Source: Streptomyces sp. PsTaAH-137 (GTDB lineage: Bacteria; Actinomycetota; Actinomycetes; Streptomycetales; Streptomycetaceae). Taken from it: a DNA stretch of 64,000 bases. Below, piece by piece: positions 8,322 through 16,918 of this stretch (its first letter is position 1; every line of letters begins with the position of its first letter). The notes beneath the pieces are model-generated. The model searched no databases, was not told the DNA's origin, and worked only from the letters and a program-made list of their open reading frames with translations. A program made the translations under genes and the position numbers. The stretch covers positions 34,189 to 98,188 of the forward strand of contig NZ_QLLY01000027.1 in assembly GCF_003259365.1 (NCBI RefSeq), read 5' to 3'.

Positions 8322-10156
8322 CGGGTGTCGTCCTTTCCGGTGCCGGGGTGCGTGGCCCACTCCAGGAGGCCGATGAACGAGCGGTTGAGGAGCGCCGAGT
8401 CGGCGGGCCGCAGCGGGCGCTGCGCCATCAGCAGGGCCTGCCCGTAGAGGGCCTCGGCGGCCGTTCCGACCAGCTCCGCGTCGCCCAGGGAACTCACCCT
8501 GCGGATCAGTGGGTTGAGGTGGTTGAGGACGAGACGCGCGCGTGGGGCGCTGCCGCGCAGCGAGCCCAGGATGCCCGCCCACAGATCGTCGGCCTGCGCC
8601 TCGGCGTCCGCGCGAGCCTGCTCGTGGCGGGCCGCACGGTCGTCCAGATGCAGCGCGGGCACCGTCAGCGGATGGAAGGCCCGCAGGACGACGTCGCAGC
8701 CCAGCGGGTCGAGCCGGGCCCGGGCCGCCGCGAGGAACGCCGACAGGGCCAGCTCCTCGGCCGGGTCGATCGAGTCCAGGTGCGCGGTCACGGTGTCCGC
8801 GTCCAGCTCCGCCACCGGCGTGCCCGGACGGACCGTGGGCAGCGCCTCGACCAGATCGGCGTCGTACGTGTAGCCGCCGTTGACGACACCGATGCCCTGC
8901 GCCGACGCGATCGGCGCGACCTGCCGGAACTCCTCCACGGTCCGCGTGAAGTGCACGACGGGATGGCGCTGCGCGAACTCCTCCAGGGAGAGCCGCCCGT
9001 CCGTCGTCTCGAACGGCAGCCAGGGAAGCATCGTGCGCAGCATCTCCTTGTCGTGCCGCGCCAGGGACTTCACCCCGAGGTGGTGCACCGACAAGAAGGC
9101 GCCGAGACGCTCCGGATCGCCCGCCGCGAGCGTCGTGAGCCACTCCCGGATGCGCTCGCCCAGAGCCTCCCGGACGGCGGCCAGGGTCTCGTCCTCGTAC
9201 AGGGACTCGCGCGAGGCGGTGGGCCGCAGGCTGTCCGTGTCGATCACACAGCGCACGAAGAACGCCCAGTCGGGCAGCAACTGCTCGGCCCGCTCCGTCA
9301 GCAGCATGCCCTTCAGGTGCACCCGGTGGCCCGCGCGCTGGGCCGGGCTGACCGCCTGCGGCAGGACGTGCGCGACACCCCGGACGCCCGCGAGCGGCAC
9401 GTCCAGGTCGATGGAGTCCAGCGGCGTGAAGCCGAACAGGTCGTGGCAGTGGCGGGCCAGCGCCACCCGGCGGCCGGCCGGCGTCGGATACGCGCGGTTC
9501 CAGACGGCCGGCAGATCCGTCACCGGCGTCTCGCCCACCCGCACGTCGTACGGCAGCAGCGAACCGAAGTCCCGCGCGAGCGACAGCACCCGCTCCTCGG
9601 ACAGCCAGTCGGCGGCGCCCGCGCGAGCCTCCAGGTGCACGGTCGTCCCCGGCTCGGCGCGGGCCGCGTCGGGGAGCGTACGGACCGTGTACGAGCCGTC
9701 GTCGCGGGCCGTCCACTCGACGGGCGGCGCGTCCGGCGTGCGGGCGCTGCGGCTGACCACCCGGATCCGCTCGGCGACCACGAAGCACGCGAGCAGCCCG
9801 ATGCCGAACTGGCCCAGGAAGTCGGCGCGGGCCGATTCCAGGCCGTCGCCGCGCTTGGAGCTGCGGCCGATCGTCGCGAGCAGGCTGTGCACGTCCGACT
9901 CGGTCAGACCGATGCCGGAGTCCTCGACCCGCAGCGCGCCGCCCTCGGCGAACAGCCGCACGGTGGCCGGGGCGTCGGGCTCCTCGGCACGCCGGGCGGT
10001 GATGGCGTCCACCGCGTTCTGCAGCAGCTCGCGCAGATAGACCTTCGGACTGGAGTACAGGTGGTGGGAGAGTAGATCGACGAGACCGCGCAGGTCGACC
10101 TGGAACGTGTGCGGCGCCTGGGCGCGCTGGGCATCGTGAGAAGTCTGGGAATCCAT
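8318..10156 (-). CDS. divergent HSP90-family ATPase
   Basis: 612-aa HtpG-like protein. The GHKL ATPase domain keeps the catalytic Glu43 and Asn47 (RELLQNAVDA), Asp79 with DSGIGL, the lid segment ATIGRSSKR near 94-102 and QFGIG at 116-120. The middle domain keeps the catalytic Arg316 (ASRESLYED, matching VSREILQ of HtpG). The C-terminal 250 residues are divergent, and the protein ends GKDDTR with no MEEVD tail. It is annotated broadly in Streptomyces only as an HSP90 family protein. It is first in an operon with the TPR gene and divergent from recG. No good ribosome-binding site precedes the ATG, and a long inverted repeat lies in its promoter region. Confidence 0.9.
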   Translation of the reverse strand: MDSQTSHDAQRAQAPHTFQVDLRGLVDLLSHHLYSSPKVYLRELLQNAVDAITARRAEEPDAPATVRLFAEGGALRVEDSGIGLTESDVHSLLATIGRSSKRGDGLESARADFLGQFGIGLLACFVVAERIRVVSRSARTPDAPPVEWTARDDGSYTVRTLPDAARAEPGTTVHLEARAGAADWLSEERVLSLARDFGSLLPYDVRVGETPVTDLPAVWNRAYPTPAGRRVALARHCHDLFGFTPLDSIDLDVPLAGVRGVAHVLPQAVSPAQRAGHRVHLKGMLLTERAEQLLPDWAFFVRCVIDTDSLRPTASRESLYEDETLAAVREALGERIREWLTTLAAGDPERLGAFLSVHHLGVKSLARHDKEMLRTMLPWLPFETTDGRLSLEEFAQRHPVVHFTRTVEEFRQVAPIASAQGIGVVNGGYTYDADLVEALPTVRPGTPVAELDADTVTAHLDSIDPAEELALSAFLAAARARLDPLGCDVVLRAFHPLTVPALHLDDRAARHEQARADAEAQADDLWAGILGSLRGSAPRARLVLNHLNPLIRRVSSLGDAELVGTAAEALYGQALLMAQRPLRPADSALLNRSFIGLLEWATHPGTGKDDTR

Positions 10157-10220
10157 CGTCGCTGCGCCGGTGGGGGGACAGGCGACGGCGCGGGTCGGGC
10201 GGCCCTGCGTGAGGTGACCG

Positions 10221-10282
10221 CGAAAAGGGTCGGAAGGCGGTCATCCTAGGGCCGGGAAGCCCCTTCCGACCAGGGGTTTTCG
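10221..10282. promoter_or_regulatory. inverted repeat between hsp90-like gene and recG
   Basis: Arms GGTCGGAAGG (10228-10237) and CCTTCCGACC (10262-10271) are perfectly complementary. Outer blocks CGAAAA and TTTTCG lie at 10221-10226 and 10277-10282, the right one displaced by five extra bases. The intervening 24 bp include a TCCTAG-like element. The site lies 65-126 bp before the hsp90-like start and 60-121 bp before recG. It matches neither CIRCE nor HAIR, so an unknown regulator or a transcript hairpin is possible. Confidence 0.4.
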
Positions 10283-10341
10283 AGGATCGCGGGCCGCGGG
10301 TTCCGGGGACCTGCCGAGGATTGTCAGTGGCGTGGTGTGCA

Positions 10342-12555
10342 ATGGATCTCGTGCCCGTGCTCGAAGAACCGCTGAAGAAGGTGCTCGGCCCCGCCACCGC
10401 GAAGGTGATGGCCGAGCACCTGGACCTGCACACCGTCGGTGATCTGCTCCACCACTACCCGCGCAGATACGCCGAGCGCGGTGAGCTGACCCGTCTCGCC
10501 GAGCTGCCGCTCGACGAGCACGTCACCGTCGTCGCCCAGGTCGCGACCGCCCGCGTCCTGAGGTTCAACGGCGGCAGCGGACAGCGCCTCGAAGTCACCA
10601 TCACCGACGGCAGCGGCCAGATCCAGCTCGTCTTCTTCGGCAAGGGCATCCACAAGCCGCACAAGGACCTGCTGCCGGGCACGCGCGCGATGTTCGCCGG
10701 CAAGGTCTCGGTGTTCAACCGCAAGATGCAACTGGCGCACCCTGCGTACCAGTTGCTGCGCGCCGACACCGCCGAGGACTCCGCCGAGGCCGCCGAAGCA
10801 GTCGGCTCCTGGGCGGGCGCCCTCCTTCCGATCTACCCGGCCACCGCCAAGCTGGAGTCCTGGAAGATCGCCAAGGCCGTCGACCTGGCGCTGCCCAGCG
10901 CACCGGAGGCGATCGACCCGCTCCCGGAGTCGCTGCGCGAGGGCCGCGGCCTGGTGCCGCTCCCCGAGGCGCTGCTCAAGATCCACCGGCCGCACGCGAA
11001 AGCGGACATCGCCGACGCCCGCGCCCGCCTCAAATGGGACGAGGCGTTCGTCCTCCAGGTCGCCCTCGCCCGACGCCGGTTCGCGGACACCCAGCTGACC
11101 GCCGTCGCCCGCGAGCCGAAGCCGGACGGACTGCTGACGGCCTTCGACGCCAAGCTGCCGTTCACGCTCACCGACGGCCAGCAGAAGGTCTCCAAGGAGA
11201 TCTTCGACGACCTGGCCACCGAGCACCCGATGCACCGACTGCTCCAGGGCGAGGTTGGCTCCGGCAAGACGATGGTCGCCTTGCGCGCCATGCTCGCCGT
11301 CGTCGACGCGGGTGGCCAGGCCGCCATGCTCGCGCCCACCGAGGTCCTCGCCCAGCAGCACCACCGCTCGATCACCGAGATGATGGGCGAGCTGGCCGAG
11401 GGCGGCATGCTCGGCGGCTCCGAGCACTCCACCAAGGTGGTGCTGCTCACCGGTTCCATGGGCACCGCCGCCCGCAAGCAGGCGCTGCTCGATCTCGTCA
11501 CCGGTGAGGCCGGCATCGTCATCGGCACGCACGCGCTGATCGAGGACAAGGTGCAGTTCCTCGACCTGGGCCTGGTCGTGGTGGACGAGCAGCACCGGTT
11601 CGGCGTCGAGCAGCGCGACGCCCTGCGCTCCAAGGGCAAGCAGCCCCCGCACCTGCTGGTCATGACCGCGACGCCGATCCCGCGCACGGTCGCCATGACC
11701 GTCTTCGGCGACCTGGAGACCTCGGTCCTCGACCAGCTGCCCGCCGGACGCTCGCCGATCGCCAGCCATGTCGTGCCCGCCGCCGACAAGCCGCACTTCC
11801 TCGCGCGCGCGTGGGAGCGCGTGCGAGAGGAAGTGGAGAACGGGCATCAGGCGTACGTCGTCTGCCCGCGCATCGGCGACGACGAGGACGACAAGCCCAA
11901 GAAGGGCAAGAAGAAGTCCGCCGAGGACGAGGCGGAGAAGCGTCCGCCGCTCGCGGTGCTCGACGTCGCCGAGGAGCTGGCGCACGGCCCGCTCCAGGGG
12001 CTCAAGGTCGAGGTGCTGCACGGGCGGATGCACCCCGACGACAAGGACGCGGTGATGCGGCGGTTCGCCGCGGGGGAGACCGACGTGCTGGTCGCCACGA
12101 CCGTCATCGAGGTCGGGGTGAACGTGCCGAACGCCACAGCCATGGTGATCATGGACGCCGACCGCTTCGGCGTCTCCCAGCTCCACCAGCTGCGCGGCCG
12201 CGTCGGGCGCGGCTCGGCGGCCGGGCTGTGCCTGCTGGTCACCGAGATGCCGGAGGCGAGCCCCGCGCGCGCCCGGCTCGGCGCGGTCGCCTCCACGCTG
12301 GACGGGTTCGAGCTGTCCCGGATCGACCTGGAGCAGCGGCGCGAGGGCGATGTGCTCGGGCAGGCCCAGTCCGGGGTGCGGTCGTCGCTGCGGATGCTCA
12401 CCGTCATCGAGGACGAGGAGATCATCGCCGAGGCGCGGGAGGAGGCGACGAAGGTGGTCGCCGGGGATCCGGAGCTGGAGGCACTGCCGGGGCTGCGGAC
12501 GGCGCTGGACGCGCTGCTGGACGCCGAGCGGGAGCAGTACCTGGACAAGGGGTGA
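10342..12555 (+). CDS. recG: ATP-dependent DNA helicase RecG
   Basis: 737-aa helicase that reverses stalled replication forks and branch-migrates Holliday junctions. An OB-fold wedge domain lies at about 60-140. Walker A GEVGSGKT is at 303-310, DEQH at 415-418, and motif III MTATPIPRT at 441-449. The C-terminal helicase domain has GRVGRGSAAGLCLL and the TRG-type hairpin region. A Lys/Asp/Glu-rich insertion at about 512-533 interrupts helicase domain 2 and looks flexible. The ATG at 10342 was preferred to the in-frame TTG (10321) and GTG (10327). It is followed by rsmD and coaD on the same strand. Confidence 0.96.
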   Translation: MDLVPVLEEPLKKVLGPATAKVMAEHLDLHTVGDLLHHYPRRYAERGELTRLAELPLDEHVTVVAQVATARVLRFNGGSGQRLEVTITDGSGQIQLVFFGKGIHKPHKDLLPGTRAMFAGKVSVFNRKMQLAHPAYQLLRADTAEDSAEAAEAVGSWAGALLPIYPATAKLESWKIAKAVDLALPSAPEAIDPLPESLREGRGLVPLPEALLKIHRPHAKADIADARARLKWDEAFVLQVALARRRFADTQLTAVAREPKPDGLLTAFDAKLPFTLTDGQQKVSKEIFDDLATEHPMHRLLQGEVGSGKTMVALRAMLAVVDAGGQAAMLAPTEVLAQQHHRSITEMMGELAEGGMLGGSEHSTKVVLLTGSMGTAARKQALLDLVTGEAGIVIGTHALIEDKVQFLDLGLVVVDEQHRFGVEQRDALRSKGKQPPHLLVMTATPIPRTVAMTVFGDLETSVLDQLPAGRSPIASHVVPAADKPHFLARAWERVREEVENGHQAYVVCPRIGDDEDDKPKKGKKKSAEDEAEKRPPLAVLDVAEELAHGPLQGLKVEVLHGRMHPDDKDAVMRRFAAGETDVLVATTVIEVGVNVPNATAMVIMDADRFGVSQLHQLRGRVGRGSAAGLCLLVTEMPEASPARARLGAVASTLDGFELSRIDLEQRREGDVLGQAQSGVRSSLRMLTVIEDEEIIAEAREEATKVVAGDPELEALPGLRTALDALLDAEREQYLDKG

Positions 12556-12664
12556 CGGTCACCTCTCGGTGGGGCGGTGCGACCGACGAGCGGCCCGTAC
12601 CGGTGCCCTGACACACTGGACCCACAGTGACCAGCACCTCGACGGACAAGGACCCAGAACCGAG

Positions 12665-13261
12665 ATGACCCGCGTGATTGCCGGGCGCGCAGGCGGACGC
12701 CGACTGGCCGTGCCGCCGGGGAACGGCACCCGCCCCACCTCCGACCGGGCGCGCGAGGGCCTCTTCTCCACCTGGCAGGCCCTGCTCGGCACCCTCGACG
12801 GCACCCGCATCGCCGACCTCTACGCGGGCTCCGGAGCCGTCGGCCTGGAGGCGCTCTCCCGCGGTGCCGCGCACGCGCTGCTCGTCGAGGCCGACGCCAA
12901 GGCGGCCCGCACCGTCCGCGAGAACATCAAGGCGCTCGGTCTGCCGGGAGCCGAGGCACGTACCGGAAAAGCGGAACAAGTCGTCGCGGGCCCGCCGCCG
13001 GCCGCACCCTACGACCTGGTCTTTCTCGACCCCCCGTACGCCGTCTCCGACGACGATCTTCGGGAGATCCTGCTCACACTCCGGGCCCAGGGGTGGCTCG
13101 TGGACGAAGCGCTCGTCACCGTTGAACGCAGCACCAGAGGCGGCGAATTCCGGTGGCCGGACGGGTTCGAGGGGCTGAGGTCCCGTCGATACGGCGAGGG
13201 CACGTTTTGGTACGGTCGCGCCGCCTTGAACACCACCCTCACGTGCGACGACGCACGATGA
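12665..13261 (+). CDS. rsmD: 16S rRNA (guanine966-N2)-methyltransferase RsmD
   Basis: 198-aa SAM-dependent methyltransferase that modifies G966 of 16S rRNA. The SAM-binding motif DLYAGSGAVGLEALSRGA lies near residues 44-61 and the catalytic LDPPY follows in VFLDPPYAVSDDDL. The N-terminus MTRVIAGRAGGRRLAVP fits the family, and ATG 12665 was chosen on that basis. Its stop overlaps a possible ATG for coaD (ATGA at 13258), so the two are cotranscribed. Confidence 0.95.
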   Translation: MTRVIAGRAGGRRLAVPPGNGTRPTSDRAREGLFSTWQALLGTLDGTRIADLYAGSGAVGLEALSRGAAHALLVEADAKAARTVRENIKALGLPGAEARTGKAEQVVAGPPPAAPYDLVFLDPPYAVSDDDLREILLTLRAQGWLVDEALVTVERSTRGGEFRWPDGFEGLRSRRYGEGTFWYGRAALNTTLTCDDAR

Positions 13262-13287
13262 CCGGACCGGAGAGCGAGGGACTTCCC

Positions 13288-13767
13288 GTGCGCCGCGCAG
13301 TCTGTCCCGGGTCGTTCGACCCCATCACCAACGGCCACCTCGACATCATCGCCCGCGCCTCGAAGCTGTACGACGTGGTGCATGTCGCGGTGATGATCAA
13401 CAAGTCGAAGCAGGGCCTTTTCACCGTCGACGAGCGCATCGAGCTGATCCGCGAGGTCACCGGCGAGTTCGGCAACGTGGAGGTGGAGGCCTTCCACGGT
13501 CTCCTCGTCGACTTCTGCAAGCAGCGCGACATTCCCGCCATCGTGAAGGGCCTGCGCGCCGTCAGCGACTTCGACTACGAGCTGCAGATGGCCCAGATGA
13601 ACATCGGCCTCTCCGGGGTGGAGACGCTCTTCGTCCCCACCAACCCCACCTACAGCTTCCTGTCCTCCTCGCTCGTCAAGGAGGTCGCGGCCTGGGGCGG
13701 CGACGTGTCGCACCTGGTCCCGCCGGTCGTGCACGCGTCACTGACCGAGCGCCTCCCCAAGAAGTGA
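13288..13767 (+). CDS. coaD: phosphopantetheine adenylyltransferase
   Basis: 159 aa, the usual CoaD length. It transfers AMP from ATP to 4-phosphopantetheine in the penultimate step of coenzyme A synthesis. The nucleotidyltransferase signature GSFDPITNGHLD contains the TNGH motif near the N-terminus, and YSFLSSSLVKE is the C-terminal SSS-type motif. GTG 13288 is chosen because GCGAGGG precedes it and the product then starts at the family's first strand. An ATG at 13258 overlapping the rsmD stop would add ten residues. Confidence 0.95.
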   Translation: MRRAVCPGSFDPITNGHLDIIARASKLYDVVHVAVMINKSKQGLFTVDERIELIREVTGEFGNVEVEAFHGLLVDFCKQRDIPAIVKGLRAVSDFDYELQMAQMNIGLSGVETLFVPTNPTYSFLSSSLVKEVAAWGGDVSHLVPPVVHASLTERLPKK

Positions 13768-13858
13768 CACGCACACACCAGTTGGGCATACAGTCGTCCC
13801 GTCCGTCTCCAACACCCCTCACATTCCTGTGAGCAGACGAGAGAGTGGCGAGCACACG

Positions 13859-14833
13859 GTGGACGTGCAGAAGAAGCTCGACGAGATCGTCGCCGCGGTC
13901 GGCAACGCCCGCTCCATGCCCATGTCGGCCTCGTGCGTGGTCAACCGCGCCGACCTTCTCTCGATGCTCGAAGAAGTGCGCCAGGCGCTGCCCGGCTCCC
14001 TGGCCCAGGCTCAGGAGCTCATCGGCGGCCGCGAGCAGATGGTCGAGCAGGCCCGCGCCGAGGCCGACCGGATCATCGAGACCGCGCACGCCGAGCGCGG
14101 CAGCCTGATCTCGGACACCGAGATCGCCCGCCGCTCGCAGAACGAGGCGGACCGGATCCTCGGCGAGGCCCGGCAGGAGGCCGAGGAGGTCCGCGCGGAG
14201 GCCGACGACTACGTCGACTCCAAGCTGGCCAACTTCGAGGTCGTCCTCACCAAGACCCTCGGCTCGGTCGGCCGCGGCCGCGAGAAGCTGCTCGGCACGG
14301 GGCCCGGGGTCGACGAGCAGGGCTACGAGGACGAGGACGCTCCCGAGCGCAGCCACGACCCGGAGACGCTGCGCCGCGACGCGGACGCCTACGTGGACGT
14401 CAAGCTCGGCGCCTTCGAGGCGGTGCTCGCCAAGACCCTGGAGGCCGTCGGCAAGGGCCGCCAGAAGCTGCACGGCCGCATCGCCACGGACGACCTGGGC
14501 GCGCTGCACGTCGACGGCGAGGGCGGCGCGCAGGCGCACACCAGCGACGCCGACTACCTCGCGGGTCTCGCGGAGATCGGCGGCCAGGACCTCCAGCCCG
14601 CCGCGCAGGAGCCCCAGACGCCCCAGGCGCCGCAGATCCCGGCGCAGCAGCCCGCGTACGCACAGGACGTGCAGCAGGACCAGTACGGGTACCAGCAGCA
14701 GGATCCGTACGCGGCCCAGCAGGACCCGTACGCCATGTACCAGCAGCAGGATCCGTACGGGTATCAGCAGCAGGACCCGTACGCGGCCCAGCAGCAGGAC
14801 CAGTACCAGTACGGCTACCACCCCGAGGCCTAG
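13859..14833 (+). CDS. DivIVA-like/ATP-synthase-b-like coiled-coil protein (interrupted)
   Basis: 324 aa up to a TAG codon. The N-terminus (VDVQKKLDEIVAAVGNARSM) leads into long Ala/Glu/Arg-rich coiled coils. Two related 'DADAYVDxKL.AFE.VL.KTL..VG.GR.KL' segments follow, then a low-complexity tail of repeated QQDPYGYQQ/AAQQDPYA units. Orthologues in the same position (between coaD and the DUF177 gene) are annotated as cell-division initiation or F0-b-like proteins; a role in polar growth is unproven. The GTG at 13859 follows a GAGAGAG, and a GTG at 13829 is the alternative. The frame continues for 37 sense codons beyond the amber stop (next entry). Confidence 0.8.
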   Translation: MDVQKKLDEIVAAVGNARSMPMSASCVVNRADLLSMLEEVRQALPGSLAQAQELIGGREQMVEQARAEADRIIETAHAERGSLISDTEIARRSQNEADRILGEARQEAEEVRAEADDYVDSKLANFEVVLTKTLGSVGRGREKLLGTGPGVDEQGYEDEDAPERSHDPETLRRDADAYVDVKLGAFEAVLAKTLEAVGKGRQKLHGRIATDDLGALHVDGEGGAQAHTSDADYLAGLAEIGGQDLQPAAQEPQTPQAPQIPAQQPAYAQDVQQDQYGYQQQDPYAAQQDPYAMYQQQDPYGYQQQDPYAAQQQDQYQYGYHPEA

Positions 14834-14947
14834 CAGCCCCAGCAGCCGCAGGCCGCCGCCCTCGACGAGACCAGCCTCTTCGACACCAGCATGATCAGCA
14901 TGGATCAGGTGCGGGAGTACGAGCGGCAGTACGACCAGGGCCGCTGA
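14834..14947 (+). other. in-frame C-terminal remnant after an amber codon
   Basis: After the TAG at 14831 the same frame stays open for 37 codons to a TGA at 14945-14947. It begins with the same Gln/Pro-rich composition (QPQQPQAAALDETSLF) and ends in a compact acidic motif that includes DETSLFDTSMISMDQVREY. This resembles the conserved tail of orthologues as I remember them. A single C-to-T change (CAG to TAG) would explain the break. It may be a real truncation, programmed readthrough, or a sequencing error. Confidence 0.7.
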
Positions 14948-15139
14948 ACCGGGCCGGATCCCGGTCGCGCCAAGGTGGCCGGGACCGGATTGGGCCGTGA
15001 GCGAATGGTCCAGTATCCTGGCTGTTCGGTCGCGCGTACCCGTGCGTTCCGAGCTGCCCGGAACGGTTCTCCGGAACGCCGCGGCAGCCGCTCTCCGGAG
15101 CTTCTTCACGAACCTCGTAGATCGAAAGCAGGACCAGCC

Positions 15140-15784
15140 CTGAATACCCACCTCGACCACCGCAACCCTCTTGTGTTCGACACACACGAGCTGGGCCGGC
15201 GTCCTGGTGCCATGCAGCGGCTGACCCGCACGATCGACGCTCCCAAGGACTTCGGTATCCAGGGAGTCATCGAGGTGCCGGAAGGCGCCCCGGTGGAGAT
15301 CGAGCTCCGCCTGGAGTCGGTCATGGAAGGTGTGCTTGTCACAGGCACCGCCCGTGCATCGGCCAAGGGGGAGTGCGTAAGGTGTCTGGAGCCGCTCGGC
15401 CTCGAGGTCGACGCGGACTTCCAGGAGATGTTCTCGTACCCTGACGCCGATGACCGTGGCCGCGTAAAGGCGGAACCGGGCGACGACGCCGAGGACGACG
15501 AGGACAGGCTCTTTCTCGAGGACGGCCTGTTCGACCTCGAGCCTGTGCTGCGTGATGCGGTGGTGCTCGCACTGCCGATGCAGCCGGTGTGCCAGGAAGA
15601 CTGCGAGGGTCTGTGCTCCGAGTGCGGAGTGCGGCTTTCGGACCAGCCGGGCCACCACCACGACGCCGTCGACATCCGTTGGGCGGCATTGCAGGGACTC
15701 GCTGGCACCATCCAGGACGGCGAGAAGGACGAGATGAGCGGCGCCGAAGCGGAAGCGGGCGTCGACGAGAAGCAGGAGAAGTAG
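15140..15784 (+). CDS. DUF177 (YceD-family) protein
   Basis: 214 aa of the YceD/DUF177 family, which is almost always encoded directly before rpmF and is linked to 23S rRNA or ribosome maturation. It contains GECVRCLEPL and the Cys-rich segment PVCQEDCEGLCSECG, likely a zinc site, followed by an acidic C-terminus. No ATG fits. A CTG at 15140 lies six bases after AGCAGGA and gives the family N-terminus (NTHLDHRNPLVFDTHELG). A GTG at 15173 is the alternative. rpmF starts three bases after its stop codon. Confidence 0.88.
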   Translation: MNTHLDHRNPLVFDTHELGRRPGAMQRLTRTIDAPKDFGIQGVIEVPEGAPVEIELRLESVMEGVLVTGTARASAKGECVRCLEPLGLEVDADFQEMFSYPDADDRGRVKAEPGDDAEDDEDRLFLEDGLFDLEPVLRDAVVLALPMQPVCQEDCEGLCSECGVRLSDQPGHHHDAVDIRWAALQGLAGTIQDGEKDEMSGAEAEAGVDEKQEK

Positions 15785-15786
15785 CC

Positions 15787-15960
15787 GTGGCTGTTCCGAA
15801 GCGGAAGATGTCGCGCAGCAACACGCGCCACCGCCGGTCGCAGTGGAAGGCTGCGGTCCCCACCCTGGTTTCGTGTGAGCGTTGCCAGGAGCCCAAGCTG
15901 CAGCACATCGCGTGCCCCGCTTGCGGCACCTACAACAAGCGCCAGGTCCTCGAGGTCTGA
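15787..15960 (+). CDS. rpmF: 50S ribosomal protein L32
   Basis: 57-aa L32, reading MAVPKRKMSRSNTRHRRSQW from a GTG start. It has a four-Cys zinc ribbon (CERC near 29-32 and CPAC near 42-45), so this is the zinc-containing form. It is tightly packed between the DUF177 gene and rnc. Confidence 0.96.
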   Translation: MAVPKRKMSRSNTRHRRSQWKAAVPTLVSCERCQEPKLQHIACPACGTYNKRQVLEV

Positions 15961-15979
15961 GCGGCTGGTGAGAGGCACA

Positions 15980-16774
15980 GTGGCTAGCCATAAATCGGCG
16001 GATGACGCCAAGAAAAAGGCGGACACCACAGCCTCGTCCCACACGCTTCTGGAAGGGCGGCTCGGGTACAAACTCGAGTCCGCCCTTCTGGTGCGTGCGC
16101 TGACCCATCGCTCGTACGCGTACGAGAACGGTGGCCTGCCGACCAACGAGCGGCTGGAGTTCCTCGGGGACTCCGTGCTCGGTCTGGTCGTCACGGACAC
16201 CCTCTACCGAACCCACCCCGACCTGCCCGAGGGCCAGCTGGCCAAGCTGCGGGCCGCGGTGGTCAATTCGCGTGCGCTTGCGGAGGTCAGCCGTGGGCTC
16301 GACCTGGGCTCCTTCATCCGGCTCGGCCGGGGCGAAGAGGGCACGGGCGGCCGGGACAAGGCGTCCATCCTCGCCGACACCCTTGAAGCGGTGATCGGCG
16401 CCGTCTATCTGGACCAAGGTCTGGACGCGGCGGGTGAGCTGGTGCACCGGCTCTTCGACCCGCTGATCGAGAAGTCCTCGAATCTGGGTGCCGGCCTGGA
16501 CTGGAAGACCAGTCTCCAGGAACTCACGGCGACCGAGGGGCTCGGTGTTCCCGAGTACCTGGTCTCCGAGACCGGTCCCGATCACGAGAAGACCTTCACT
16601 GCTGCCGCCCGCGTCGGAGGCGTCTCGTACGGCACCGGCACCGGCCGCAGCAAGAAGGAAGCGGAGCAGCAGGCCGCGGAGTCCGCCTGGCGGGCCATCC
16701 GGGCCGCCGCGGACGAGCGGGCCAAGGCCGCCGCGTCCGAGGGGGCGGGTGCCGACAGCGCCCCCGGGGTGTAG
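15980..16774 (+). CDS. rnc: ribonuclease III (AbsB)
   Basis: 264-aa double-strand-specific endoribonuclease. The catalytic signature ERLEFLGDSVLGLVVTD lies in the N-terminal nuclease domain, with the second acidic patch at DTLEAVIGAVYLD. A dsRNA-binding domain follows (KTSLQELTA to AAESAWRAI). In S. coelicolor the orthologue is absB, needed for normal antibiotic production through processing of regulatory mRNAs and its own transcript. GTG 15980 follows GAGAGG; an in-frame GTG lies 12 bp upstream. Confidence 0.97.
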   Translation: MASHKSADDAKKKADTTASSHTLLEGRLGYKLESALLVRALTHRSYAYENGGLPTNERLEFLGDSVLGLVVTDTLYRTHPDLPEGQLAKLRAAVVNSRALAEVSRGLDLGSFIRLGRGEEGTGGRDKASILADTLEAVIGAVYLDQGLDAAGELVHRLFDPLIEKSSNLGAGLDWKTSLQELTATEGLGVPEYLVSETGPDHEKTFTAAARVGGVSYGTGTGRSKKEAEQQAAESAWRAIRAAADERAKAAASEGAGADSAPGV

Positions 16775-16791
16775 CTCTTCGTTTCCTGGAG

Positions 16792-16835
16792 CGCCCGTTC
16801 TCACCGGTTTCCGCCGGTGGGGGCGGGCGTTTTCC
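16792..16835 (+). terminator. rnc terminator
   Basis: Outer arms CGCCCG (16792-16797) and CGGGCG (16824-16829) and inner arms CACCGG and CCGGTG form a hairpin. A TTTTCC tract follows directly. A separate small hairpin (GCGCCCC, GGGGCGC) at 16883-16899 lies just before the mutM ribosome-binding site. Confidence 0.65.
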
Positions 16836-16918
16836 TATCGTTGACTTATGCGGACCGGTGGGGGCCGGTCGCGCCGTTCCCCGCGCCCCTTCGGGGCGCA
16901 GTAAGCCATGGAGGATTT

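Noticed and set aside
8322..10433. Extension of the TPR reading frame across the whole hsp90-like gene (a 1613-aa fusion)
   Set aside because: The upstream part is Arg/Gly/Pro/Ala-rich shadow translation of hsp90. The hsp90 frame has all the catalytic motifs, and the TPR gene has its own coupled ATG.
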